A DNA stretch of 64,000 bases, from contig JAJEDI010000035.1 of assembly GCA_022821585.1 (NCBI GenBank), positions 1-64,000 on the forward strand, given 5' to 3'. How positions within the stretch are numbered: the first letter of the stretch is position 1; the number at the start of each line of letters is the position of its first letter. The notes beneath the pieces were generated by a model. The model was not told the DNA's origin. It worked only from the letters and a program-made list of their open reading frames with translations, and searched no databases. This DNA is from Caldilineaceae bacterium. Lineage in GTDB: Bacteria > Chloroflexota > Anaerolineae > Caldilineales > Caldilineaceae. Shown piece by piece: positions 1 through 8,043 of this stretch. The translations under genes were made by a program, and so were the position numbers.

Positions 1-91
1 GGGCGCCCGCGCCCGCGCTTGTGGGGGGGGCCGGGGCTCCTCGCGCCCGGGGTGGGGGGGGGGCGCCCCCCCCCCCCACGCCCCCTCTCCT
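1..91. other. GC homopolymer-rich window edge
   Basis: The first ~80 bases are runs of G and C with almost no A or T until base 79. They occupy the place that, in the second copy of the dispersed repeat (around 32400-32450), holds a clean GC-rich hairpin followed by a C-run. I infer a degraded or poorly sequenced version of that hairpin at a contig end. No gene is supported here. Confidence 0.4.
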
Positions 92-322
92 ACAACATGC
101 CTCGCCGACCTGGTGTCGATATTCGTAACAGGTGCCTAATCGAAAGTGTCAGGCCAAACCACGCCGCGCCGGTCCCATCAAATCCCCGTAGATGCCGGCC
201 CTGTGCCCGCCTTCGCACCCCCTCCAACTGACGGAACCCACGACAATGTCCGGCCTGGCGCCTCCCCTGCGTCTCTCCATGAGCCGCCAAACTATTCCCA
301 CCCCAATTCTGTATTTCACCCG
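92..322. repeat. Dispersed intergenic repeat, copy 1
   Basis: This stretch aligns by eye with 32452-32720. It starts with a shared CTACAACATGCCTCG block and continues through GACCTGGTGTCGATATTC, a CCCATCAAAT block, a GTAGNNGCNGGCC..TGTGCC.GCC block and a closing CCACCCCA.TTCTG block. Divergence is mostly substitutions and a few short indels. On the minus strand both copies translate to a similar tail ending in STPGRRGML and a stop. With only two full copies visible, I cannot tell a conserved short ORF from a structured non-coding mobile repeat. Confidence 0.6.
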
Positions 323-929
323 AAAAAAGCAAGCAAAATCGAAAAAATGCATGGTACAATTAGAGCCGGCAAACGCGCATCCGCCTGTCGCTTGGAGTCC
401 TGAGTCGAGAGGAAGAACCATACCGCCGAAACTACTAGCGAAGAACAAAAAAGTTTTTCCAACCGCTTTTGCCCGACTTACGCCTGTCTCACCCGACTTG
501 ACCCGACCTACTTCGCCGTATCCGGGCGAAAAAGCATTGAATTAGGAGAGGTGCTCACCAGGCCCTGTGGAACACGGAAGGTCGCCTTGGAGAACTGCTT
601 CGTGGAGAATCAAGGCGCCCAAAAATCGATTTTGGCGCGACATTTGTATACATTTGTAGGCATAATGCGACTTCTGTAGACATTTCACGACCACAAGACG
701 GGCAACTGAACCGAGAAAGGACAGGAGCAAACTGAGTATCCGCGAATGGCCGTGCTTCTACGCAAACAGATCCCTCTACACCTCTGGTGCTCTTTGAGAC
801 CTTTCGAGTGACTTCGCGGATAAGACCGTTCCTCGCATGGGGCAAGAACGACCCTTGAGAACGCCCTCCTATGACTTCTCAAATCACCAAAAAAGGGTGC
901 GAATACTCTGGAATTGACTCCTGTGTCCA
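323..929. other. Intergenic region, no gene recognised
   Basis: No reading frame here resembles a protein family and the short frames have no convincing ribosome binding site. The one structure seen is a quasi-palindrome at 616-638: GCC-AAAATC type arms around a central ATCGAT, with a two-base asymmetry. It could be an operator or a small hairpin. Confidence 0.4.
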
Positions 930-958
930 TTGACATGCAATTGGGGCTGTTGCATAAT
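930..958 (+). promoter_or_regulatory. Sigma70-type promoter of the Liv operon
   Basis: TTGACA at 930-935 is separated by exactly 17 bases from CATAAT at 953-958. That is a perfect -35 and a 5/6 match to the -10. Transcription would start near 965, giving a leader of about 110 bases before the ATG at 1077. Confidence 0.65.
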
Positions 959-1076
959 GAACCCAAATACTGTCGTTTGCCCCCGGTGCCTGCGCAATGC
1001 TTCGAAACTTAGTGTCACTAACCACAATCTGGCTTCCAATGTCCGAAGCCCACTGAATAGCAAGGAGAACCTTACA

Positions 1077-2429
1077 ATGAACCGATCGCGAACTCTCACC
1101 TGGATCGTAATCTCACTGAGTATCCTCGCCCTCATGCTTGCCGCCTGCGCGCCCCAAGCGGAGACCGTCGGCGAGGCCGAACCCGCAGCCGAAGAAGCTG
1201 CTGCCGCCCCAACTGAGGCTCCCGCTGAGGAGTCCGAAGACATGTCGATGGAGCCGATCAAGATTGGCGCGCTCGCGCCGCTCTCTGCCCCCGGCGCCGT
1301 AGTCGGCGGTGAAGCCATGCGCGAGGCCATGCTGATTGCTGCCGAAGAGCTCAACGCCCGCGGTGGCATTATGGGCAGGCCGGTCGAACTGATCATAGTC
1401 GACACCGAAGGCCTGCCGGAACGCGGCACTGCCGTTGTTGAACGTCTCATCAACCAGGATGGCGTCGTCGGCATCGGCGGCGGCTACCACAGCTCAGTCG
1501 GTGTCGCAGCCAAAGAGGTCGCCCGCGACAACGGCGTTCCCATCGTCTTCGCCGAGACCTGGAACGACACCATCACCAGCGTTCAGTACGATGAGATCTT
1601 CCGCATCGCCCCGCTGAGTTCCGAAGTCTCCGCAGTCGATGTCAAGTTCATCCAGTGGCTGCGTGACGCAAACGGCATGAAGCTCGAAAAAGTCGTCATC
1701 CTCACCGAGAACACCGACTACGGTATCCCGGCAGCCGAAAACACGACCGCGCTCCTCGACGGAGCCGGTATCGAATCGGTCACCTTCAGTGTTGACATCG
1801 GCACCCAGGACTTCGCCGGCATCATCGAGCGCGTGAAGGCCGAAAGCCCCGACATGATCGTAACCCTCGCGACTGGTGAAGCCTCCTACAACTTCACCCA
1901 GCAGGCCGCCGACGCCGGGATCGGCCCGCAAGACGTGCCTACCATGTGCAACCAGGTCTCCCTCGTTAGCGACGCCTTCTGGACCAACGTCCCTGACGGC
2001 AACCACTGCTTCGTGCGCCGCATCGGCCTGCCCCAACAGCTCTACAACGACGTGGCTCAGGCCCTTGTAGCGGAGTACTCGGCCCGAACAGGAAAGGACG
2101 ACATCGAGTCCTACGCAATGGCCTCCTATGACTCGATCATGCTGATCGCCCAGGCCATCGAGGACTCCGGCTCCACCGATCCGGCCGACATAATCGACGC
2201 CCTTGAGAACATCAACCACATGGGCGCGCTCGGTCCGATCACCTTCCCGATTAACCGCAGCAATACCCCCGATCAGGCCGGTGTCGACCCCAAATGGTGG
2301 CATCAGTTCCCTGATCCCGCCATCACGATCGTGCAGTACCAGGTAGAAGGGCAGGACGCCACCGAAACAACTGTCGTCTACCCGGTGATCTACCAGACCG
2401 GCGCACCGATCATAGTCGGTCAGGAGTAA
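1077..2429 (+). CDS. Branched-chain amino acid-type ABC transporter substrate-binding lipoprotein
   Basis: Extracytoplasmic receptor of a Liv/HAAT-type importer (Peripla_BP_6, type I periplasmic binding fold), 450 aa. The ATG at 1077 is chosen because AAGGAG lies 8-10 bases upstream and the product opens with a lipoprotein signal: basic MNRSR, a hydrophobic stretch and the lipobox LAAC with Cys24. The frame is open upstream to 930, but that part lacks a signal and overlaps the promoter. After the signal comes an Ala/Glu/Pro-rich linker (about 25-55), then the ligand-binding domain starting IKIGALAPLS. It heads an operon with two permeases and two ATPases. The ligand cannot be told from sequence: branched-chain amino acids, amides or urea are all possible for this family. 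Confidence 0.9.
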   Translation: MNRSRTLTWIVISLSILALMLAACAPQAETVGEAEPAAEEAAAAPTEAPAEESEDMSMEPIKIGALAPLSAPGAVVGGEAMREAMLIAAEELNARGGIMGRPVELIIVDTEGLPERGTAVVERLINQDGVVGIGGGYHSSVGVAAKEVARDNGVPIVFAETWNDTITSVQYDEIFRIAPLSSEVSAVDVKFIQWLRDANGMKLEKVVILTENTDYGIPAAENTTALLDGAGIESVTFSVDIGTQDFAGIIERVKAESPDMIVTLATGEASYNFTQQAADAGIGPQDVPTMCNQVSLVSDAFWTNVPDGNHCFVRRIGLPQQLYNDVAQALVAEYSARTGKDDIESYAMASYDSIMLIAQAIEDSGSTDPADIIDALENINHMGALGPITFPINRSNTPDQAGVDPKWWHQFPDPAITIVQYQVEGQDATETTVVYPVIYQTGAPIIVGQE

Positions 2430-2594
2430 CAGGCTGACCGTCGGAGCACTTTCTTGGCCGGATAGCCATGCGAGCCTTCCCCCGGCTTGCAGGCTGTCCG
2501 CCTTCATCACCCACTTCTGCCGCAGCAATAGGGTGCCTCCCTTTTCCACTTGACGATTAACCATCCCACTGCCCGCCAGGCTCGGACCTGAACC

Positions 2595-3836
2595 ATGGAA
2601 AACGCAGCGATCTTCGGTTGGGCGCTTCTGTGGATACTTTTCTGGGGCGCACTCGGCGGAGTCGTTACTCCGCGCATCTACGCCCGCAAAGACCTCGAAA
2701 TCTCCCAAGCCTCATTCGGCGGCGCCGTAATCGGCGCGGCCCTGGGCCCCCTCAGCCTCGGCCCACTCTGGATCGCCACGCCCAAAATCACCAGCCGCCT
2801 CATTGGGATCGCCATCGCAATCGTCGTCGGCATATTCATTGTCGCCTTTGCCCTCGCCGACCCCGATAATCTCTGCGTCGCAAACGGCGGCTTTGTAATC
2901 TCACAACTTGCCAACGGCATCGTTATAGGCGTCATCTACGGACTGATGGCCTTGGGCCTCACCTTGATCTTCTCCATTTTGGGCGTCGTAAGCTTTGCCC
3001 ACGGCGAGTTCTATATGATCGGCGGAATGGTCACCTACTTCATGACTGCCGAATGGATTCCTGGCGTGTCGCCGATCATAGCCATCCTGGCCAGTTGTAT
3101 CGTGACCTTCGCCATCGGTTACGTCTTCGAGAGAATCTTCCTGCGCCCCATGGGCAGCGGCGAGATCGAACGCCCCACCGAATACGCCATCCTCGTCACG
3201 TTTGGCCTGGCCTTTTTCCTGCAATACTTCACCCAGGCCCTGACCTCGGCAGTGCCCGTCAAGGCCCAACGTTTCTTCCCCTTCCCTCGCCTTGAGCTGC
3301 CCGGCGACTCCGGCGCCTTCCTCAGAATGACGCCGGGAAATGTCACAATCTTCGACGCGATTTCCGTCCCCAATCCCCGCTTTACCGCCGCCGTCCTTGC
3401 CCTGCTCATGCTGGCGGCCCTGCTCTGGTTCCTCTACCGGACCTGGGTGGGCAAAGCCCTCAGAGCCGTGAGTCAGGACAGACAGGCAGCAGCCGTCACC
3501 GGCATCAATCCCGACTCGATGAACACGCTCGCCTTCAGCATGGGGGCCATGCTCGCCGGCCTGTCAGGAGCCTCACTCGTCCAGGTCTTTTCCTGGCTGC
3601 CCCAGGTGGGTATCCCTGCCGCCGCTCGCTCCTTCGTTATCATCGTACTCGGCGGCATGGGGAGTCTCCCAGGCGCCTTCCTTGGCGGCCTGATCGTCGG
3701 GCTGGTCGAAGCCGCGGGCACCGGTTGCATTCCGGACGCCACCCGCGCCGCCGCCTATATTCCCGCCTACGGCATGGTGATCCTGACCTTGGTTCTCCTG
3801 CTCAAGCCGACCGGACTCTTTGGACGCGAGCTATGA
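2595..3836 (+). CDS. livH: Branched-chain amino acid-type ABC transporter permease (LivH family)
   Basis: Inner-membrane permease of the importer, 413 aa, longer than the roughly 290-310 aa usual for LivH. Residues from about 100 on are typical LivH, with a multi-spanning core and the glycine-rich signature LGGMGSLPGAFLGG near the C-terminus. Before that lies an unusual ~95-residue extension with about three hydrophobic segments (around residues 6-25, 38-60 and 68-88) and a short basic loop. The ATG at 2595 is the first start and has no strong ribosome binding site, so an internal start giving an ordinary-length LivH is not excluded. The stop overlaps the start of the next gene by four bases (ATGA), a sign of coupled translation. 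Confidence 0.88.
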   Translation: MENAAIFGWALLWILFWGALGGVVTPRIYARKDLEISQASFGGAVIGAALGPLSLGPLWIATPKITSRLIGIAIAIVVGIFIVAFALADPDNLCVANGGFVISQLANGIVIGVIYGLMALGLTLIFSILGVVSFAHGEFYMIGGMVTYFMTAEWIPGVSPIIAILASCIVTFAIGYVFERIFLRPMGSGEIERPTEYAILVTFGLAFFLQYFTQALTSAVPVKAQRFFPFPRLELPGDSGAFLRMTPGNVTIFDAISVPNPRFTAAVLALLMLAALLWFLYRTWVGKALRAVSQDRQAAAVTGINPDSMNTLAFSMGAMLAGLSGASLVQVFSWLPQVGIPAAARSFVIIVLGGMGSLPGAFLGGLIVGLVEAAGTGCIPDATRAAAYIPAYGMVILTLVLLLKPTGLFGREL

Positions 3837-5131
3837 ACCCAACAGCTCTATACCGCGTCACAGCGACGGTCGCCCTCATCATTCTGTTTCTGATCCCACT
3901 GGCCTCTTCAGAGCTGGGTGGCCTGGGACCCCTTGTCCTCAGCAGCTACTTCATGCACTTGGCCATTACGGCCTTCTTTTACGCAATCCTTGCCTCAAGT
4001 TGGTCTCTCTTGGCAGGATACGCGGGGCAGTTCTCCTTTGGCCATATGGCCTTCATGGCAATAGGGGGCTACACTTCCGGTTTGATCGGAAAGTTCATCC
4101 GTTTCACAACCGCTCCCTCCGAGCTGTGTACCGATCTGCCCCTGTTCGGCAACTGGTGGCTGGTGATTCTGAACATCCGCCGCGTCGGCACAATCGACGA
4201 GTCCTGCCTCGACATGGCTAAAGCCGAGACCCTGCCTGCCGGCACTCTGATTGTTTTCCCGCCAGTCTGGGCCAGCATCGCCATGGGGTTGGTAATGGGC
4301 GCCGTCTTTGGCCTGCTGGTCGGCTGGCTCGTCCTGCGTCTCCGTAGTACCTATCTGGCTCTCTTTACCATCGGCTTTTCCGAAATCCTGCGCGCCGCCA
4401 TCAGCGCCGAGATTCCCATCACCGAAGGCCAGAGCGGGCTGGAGCTTGTCCCGCTCTTTCCCGGCGGCATCGCCGGCTTCGGCTCCACTAGCAAAATACC
4501 CACCTACTACGCCATGTTGCTCCTCTTCATTTTTGCCATGGCGCTCATGACCTGGCTGGCCGGTTCGAGGTTCGGACTCTTCATCCGCGCAATACGAGAA
4601 GACGAAGAGGCCGCCGCCGCACTCGGCGTCAACATCGTACGCTACAAAGTGCTTGTCTTTGTCATAACCAGCACGCTGGCCGCTGCAGCCGGCGCCCTCC
4701 AGGGCCACTACATCGGAATCATCACACCCAATACCTTAATCATCCTGCAGATGTCCCTGGTGATCGCAATGGCCGTCATCGGCGGTCTCGAAAACATCTA
4801 CACCGCGTCGGTCGGCGCCATCATCATCACATTCGTTCTGGAGCTGCTGCGCACCAGCGTCTCCATCGGCCCGATCCACATCGACATGACCCTTTGGCGG
4901 CTGGTCTTCTTCGGAATCCTCCTCATGCTGACCTTGCGCTTCCAGCGCAACGGCCTCCTCTTTCCGATCTTGGAACGGATCAGTCGCGGTGGGGTCGCCG
5001 CAGAGACCGTTTCAATCCGCGCGCAGGAGGATGAAGAGCTCGACGAAGCCCCGGATGGAATGTCCGAAGATGAGGAAGTGGGAGAGGAACTGGAGAAACG
5101 GGCTTCCGGCACCGACACCAGCGCAAGTTAG
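3833..5131 (+). CDS. livM: Branched-chain amino acid-type ABC transporter permease (LivM family)
   Basis: Second permease of the importer, 432 aa. The ATG at 3833 overlaps the upstream stop (ATGA), which decides the start over the longer open frame. The protein is highly hydrophobic with the LivM features GYAGQFSFGHMAFMAIGGY near the N-terminus and the EAA-like loop around RAIREDEEAAAALGVN. A loop of about 50 residues after the third segment contains two cysteines and is longer than in many relatives. The C-terminal ~40 residues form a strongly acidic cytoplasmic tail rich in Asp and Glu, which is unusual for the family. It lies 22 bases upstream of the ATPase gene. Confidence 0.9.
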   Translation: MNPTALYRVTATVALIILFLIPLASSELGGLGPLVLSSYFMHLAITAFFYAILASSWSLLAGYAGQFSFGHMAFMAIGGYTSGLIGKFIRFTTAPSELCTDLPLFGNWWLVILNIRRVGTIDESCLDMAKAETLPAGTLIVFPPVWASIAMGLVMGAVFGLLVGWLVLRLRSTYLALFTIGFSEILRAAISAEIPITEGQSGLELVPLFPGGIAGFGSTSKIPTYYAMLLLFIFAMALMTWLAGSRFGLFIRAIREDEEAAAALGVNIVRYKVLVFVITSTLAAAAGALQGHYIGIITPNTLIILQMSLVIAMAVIGGLENIYTASVGAIIITFVLELLRTSVSIGPIHIDMTLWRLVFFGILLMLTLRFQRNGLLFPILERISRGGVAAETVSIRAQEDEELDEAPDGMSEDEEVGEELEKRASGTDTSAS

Positions 5132-5153
5132 AGTCACAGGGCGGTAAGCAACT

Positions 5154-5879
5154 ATGTTGAAGCTGACCTCAAACAACATCTACAAGAATTTTGGTGGCCT
5201 GGAGGTTCTCAAGGACGTCTCCTTCTCCGTCGAAGGTCCGGAGCTGATCGGCCTGATCGGCCCTAACGGCGCCGGCAAAACGACTCTCACCAACATTCTC
5301 GATGGTGCCCTCAAACCCTCCAGCGGGACCGTCTACATGAACGGCGAAAGAATCGACACGCGTCCACCCTATGGCGTCGCCAGAGCCGGTCTGGGACGAA
5401 CTTTTCAGGTAACGCGGGCCTTCCGTCGTATGACTGTGCTCGAAAACCTGCTCATCCCCGCGATGGCAATGCGCGCGACCGCACGCCAGAGCGACTTCGA
5501 AGAGAAGGCAAACGAGGTGCTTGAGTTTCTGACAATCTCCCACCTGCGCAACGAATACGCCCGCGCGCTCTCGGGCGGCCAGCAGAAACTGCTTGAGCTG
5601 GGCCGCCTCCTCATGCTCGATCCCCAGATGATCATTCTGGACGAACCCTTCGCCGGTGTTCACCCACGCCTGATGGAAGTGATCTACCGCTACATAACAG
5701 AGACAAATGCGCAAGGAAAAGCATTCATTATCATCAGTCACGACATGGACACCATCTTCACGTTGAGCCGCCGCTTGCTCGTACTGAACTACGGTGACCT
5801 GATCGCCGACGGCGACCCGGAGGTGGTTCGTGAAGATCCTATTGTGAAAGCGGCTTACCTGGGCGAGGACGAGGAGTAA
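5154..5879 (+). CDS. livG: ABC transporter ATP-binding protein (LivG family)
   Basis: Cytoplasmic ATPase that energises the importer, 241 aa. Walker A GPNGAGKTT at 36-44, signature LSGGQ at 139-143, Walker B MIILDEP at 159-165 and an H-loop His at 196 (ISHDMD) are all intact. The spacing and the FQVTRAFRRMTVLENLL segment after Walker A fit LivG. The last base of its stop is the first base of the livF start (TAATG), so the two ATPases are translationally coupled. They are expected to form the usual LivG/LivF heterodimer beneath LivH/LivM. Confidence 0.93.
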   Translation: MLKLTSNNIYKNFGGLEVLKDVSFSVEGPELIGLIGPNGAGKTTLTNILDGALKPSSGTVYMNGERIDTRPPYGVARAGLGRTFQVTRAFRRMTVLENLLIPAMAMRATARQSDFEEKANEVLEFLTISHLRNEYARALSGGQQKLLELGRLLMLDPQMIILDEPFAGVHPRLMEVIYRYITETNAQGKAFIIISHDMDTIFTLSRRLLVLNYGDLIADGDPEVVREDPIVKAAYLGEDEE

Positions 5880-6583
5880 TGCTTGCAGTTAACGACCTCT
5901 ACGTAGGCTACTACCGCGACCTGAATATCCTGCAAGGCGTCTCCATGCAGGCCGATGCCGGCAAGATCACCACCGTTCTCGGCGCCAACGGTGTAGGCAA
6001 GTCGACCATGCTCAAAGCCGTCTACGGATTCCTCCGCCCCAACCAGGGACAGATCCGCCTCGACGACCAGGACATCATAGACGTACCTACCCACGAACGC
6101 ATCAACATGGGCATCTCCTACATCCCCCAGCAGCCCGGCGTCTTCCGCTTCATGTCGGTCGAGGAAAACCTGGAGCTGGGCGCGTGGACCTTCAAGAATG
6201 ACAGGAGTCGCATCAAGCGTAAGCTCGAAGAAAACTATGACCGCTTTCCCGATTTGGCGCCGCGTCGCCGCTCCAACGCCGGCGAACTCTCCGGCGGCAT
6301 GCAACGCATGGTCGAAATCGGTCGCACACTCATGACCGACCCCAAACTGATCCTGGTGGATGAACCGACCGCCGGCCTCGCCAAGCTGCTCTCCGAAGAG
6401 GTCTACCAAATGCTCGTAGACCTGCGCGACCGCGACGGCCTCACTATCCTGCTCGTGGACCAGGAGATCCGCTCCGCCCTCAAAATCGCCGACTACGTCT
6501 ACGTTCTTGAGTTGGGCCGCAACAAATTCCAGGGGCCGGCTGAAGAGTTTACCGACCTCGAAAAGGCCTTCTGGGTAGGGTGA
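5879..6583 (+). CDS. livF: ABC transporter ATP-binding protein (LivF family)
   Basis: Second ATPase of the importer, 234 aa, the usual LivF length. Walker A GANGVGKST at 35-43, signature LSGGM at 137-141 and Walker B LILVDEP at 157-163 are present. As in LivF generally, the position after the D-loop reads LLVDQE (family usual LVEQ) rather than the His-loop form seen in LivG. It starts one base inside the livG stop. The next gene, an aminotransferase, begins 31 bases after its stop, so the transcript probably continues. Confidence 0.93.
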   Translation: MLAVNDLYVGYYRDLNILQGVSMQADAGKITTVLGANGVGKSTMLKAVYGFLRPNQGQIRLDDQDIIDVPTHERINMGISYIPQQPGVFRFMSVEENLELGAWTFKNDRSRIKRKLEENYDRFPDLAPRRRSNAGELSGGMQRMVEIGRTLMTDPKLILVDEPTAGLAKLLSEEVYQMLVDLRDRDGLTILLVDQEIRSALKIADYVYVLELGRNKFQGPAEEFTDLEKAFWVG

Positions 6584-6614
6584 GGCCGGCATCCCCAATG
6601 CATGAAGCTCGCAA

Positions 6615-7907
6615 GTGAAATTCTCGCTCTCTTCCTCTCTGGGCAATCGGCTCGCCCCCTCGCCGACCCTGTCCATCAATGAACGCGTTCGCCAGATGTG
6701 GGCAAATGGCGAGACCGTCTACCATCTGGGCTTCGGCGAATCCCGCTTCCCCGCTCATCCCAAGATCGTCCGTGCCCTGGTTGAACACGCCTCCCGTCAG
6801 AGCTACCTGCCAAGCGCCGGGATATCTGAACTGAGACAGGCCGTCGCCAGCTTTCACTCGCGCCAGCTGAACCGCGACATCTGCCCCAACCAGGTAATCG
6901 TCGCCCCGGGCAGCAAGTCCCTCCTTTTCGCTTTCCAGATGGCGCTTGCCGGAGCCACCGTGCTCCACACGCCTTCATGGGTGAGCTACGAGCCCCAGTC
7001 CCGCCTGTTTAACCGCCCCGTCATGCGCCTTCCGGCCAGTCCAGAAGACGGTCATCAGCTTCATCCCGCGAGGCTGCACAACCTGCTGAGACACTCCCCG
7101 TACCGTCAGCACCTGCTAATCCTCAACAGCCCCAGCAATCCCACCGGACAGATGCTCGAACCCGCCCTCCTCGAAGAGATCGCAGATATCTGCAGAAGGG
7201 AAGAGGTCCTCGTCCTTTCCGACGAGATATACGGACTCACCGCCTTCGGCCGTGAGCATGTCTCCATCAGCAGCTTCTACCCGGAGGGAACAGTCGTCCT
7301 CGGCGGCATGAGCAAGCACCTCTCCCTCGGCGGCTGGCGTCTGGGAACTGCGCTCGTGCCCCCCGGCGAAAAGGGACAGCAGCTCCTCCAGGCTGTAGCG
7401 AAAGTCGGCAGCGAACTCTGGTCTACCGCCTCCGCACCCATCCAATATGCAGCCGTCACCGCCTACGCCGACGATGCCGACCTGGCCGCCTACGTAGAAA
7501 AGTGCACTGCCCTGCACGCCGCCCGCACCCGCTACCTCTGGCGCGGCCTCTCCGAACTGGATATCCCCTGCGCCGAACCCATGGGAGGCTTCTATCTGTT
7601 CCCCAATTTCGATCACTGGCGCAGACCTCTTACATCTCTTGGCGTCAATACGTCGGTTGACCTCGCAGGCTACCTGCTTAAGGAATGGCAAATCGCCGCG
7701 CTGCCCGGATCGGACTTCGGCACTCCGGCCGGAGAGCTCTCCCTACGCCTCTCCTCCAGCTACGTCGACCTCGAGACCGACGAAAAGGCGGCCAAACTGA
7801 TCGAAACGGCCGCCAGCGTTGCCAGCGCGGAAGAGTTGCTCCGCGACCACCACCCGGGAATGAACGAAGTGCTGGCCCGTCTGCAGAAATTCCTTTCCTC
7901 TCTGTGA
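6615..7907 (+). CDS. Pyridoxal phosphate-dependent aminotransferase, class I/II
   Basis: Fold-type I aminotransferase, 430 aa, cytoplasmic. Visible motifs are SPSNPTG (NPTG at 175-178), LSDEIYG (DEIYG at 203-207) and the Schiff-base lysine K234 in GGMSKHLSLGGWRLG. The predicted start is a GTG at 6615 with no strong ribosome binding site. An ATG at 6602 is in another frame and leads nowhere. It follows livF by 31 bases and precedes a hydroxyacyl-CoA dehydrogenase-like gene, suggesting that the importer's substrate is an amino compound that is transaminated after uptake (inference). Donor specificity cannot be read from the sequence. Confidence 0.85.
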   Translation: MKFSLSSSLGNRLAPSPTLSINERVRQMWANGETVYHLGFGESRFPAHPKIVRALVEHASRQSYLPSAGISELRQAVASFHSRQLNRDICPNQVIVAPGSKSLLFAFQMALAGATVLHTPSWVSYEPQSRLFNRPVMRLPASPEDGHQLHPARLHNLLRHSPYRQHLLILNSPSNPTGQMLEPALLEEIADICRREEVLVLSDEIYGLTAFGREHVSISSFYPEGTVVLGGMSKHLSLGGWRLGTALVPPGEKGQQLLQAVAKVGSELWSTASAPIQYAAVTAYADDADLAAYVEKCTALHAARTRYLWRGLSELDIPCAEPMGGFYLFPNFDHWRRPLTSLGVNTSVDLAGYLLKEWQIAALPGSDFGTPAGELSLRLSSSYVDLETDEKAAKLIETAASVASAEELLRDHHPGMNEVLARLQKFLSSL

Positions 7908-8043
7908 CCTTCTCGGAATTCGCAGGTAGGTCCATTAAGCCATTTCGTCCGGACCTCTGCAGTCTGCGCATAGTCATACAACGTCGACCCTCATCGCGGT
8001 CGGCGCGCCAGTTGTGAAGGCCTCAAGGACAAGAGAATCGCAA

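Noticed and set aside
90-359. Minus-strand frame in repeat copy 1 as a real small protein
   Set aside because: Its tail resembles the corresponding frame in copy 2, but the rest diverges and there is no ribosome binding site; the repeat itself explains the similarity. Kept as a finding about the repeat rather than a gene.
930-1076. N-terminal extension of the Liv substrate-binding protein
   Set aside because: It would start inside the -35 box of a strong promoter and put 49 residues before a clear lipoprotein signal.
1494-2708. Long minus-strand open frame opposite the Liv substrate-binding gene
   Set aside because: It mirrors the codon periodicity of the GC-rich gene on the other strand, shows no family similarity and has no ribosome binding site.
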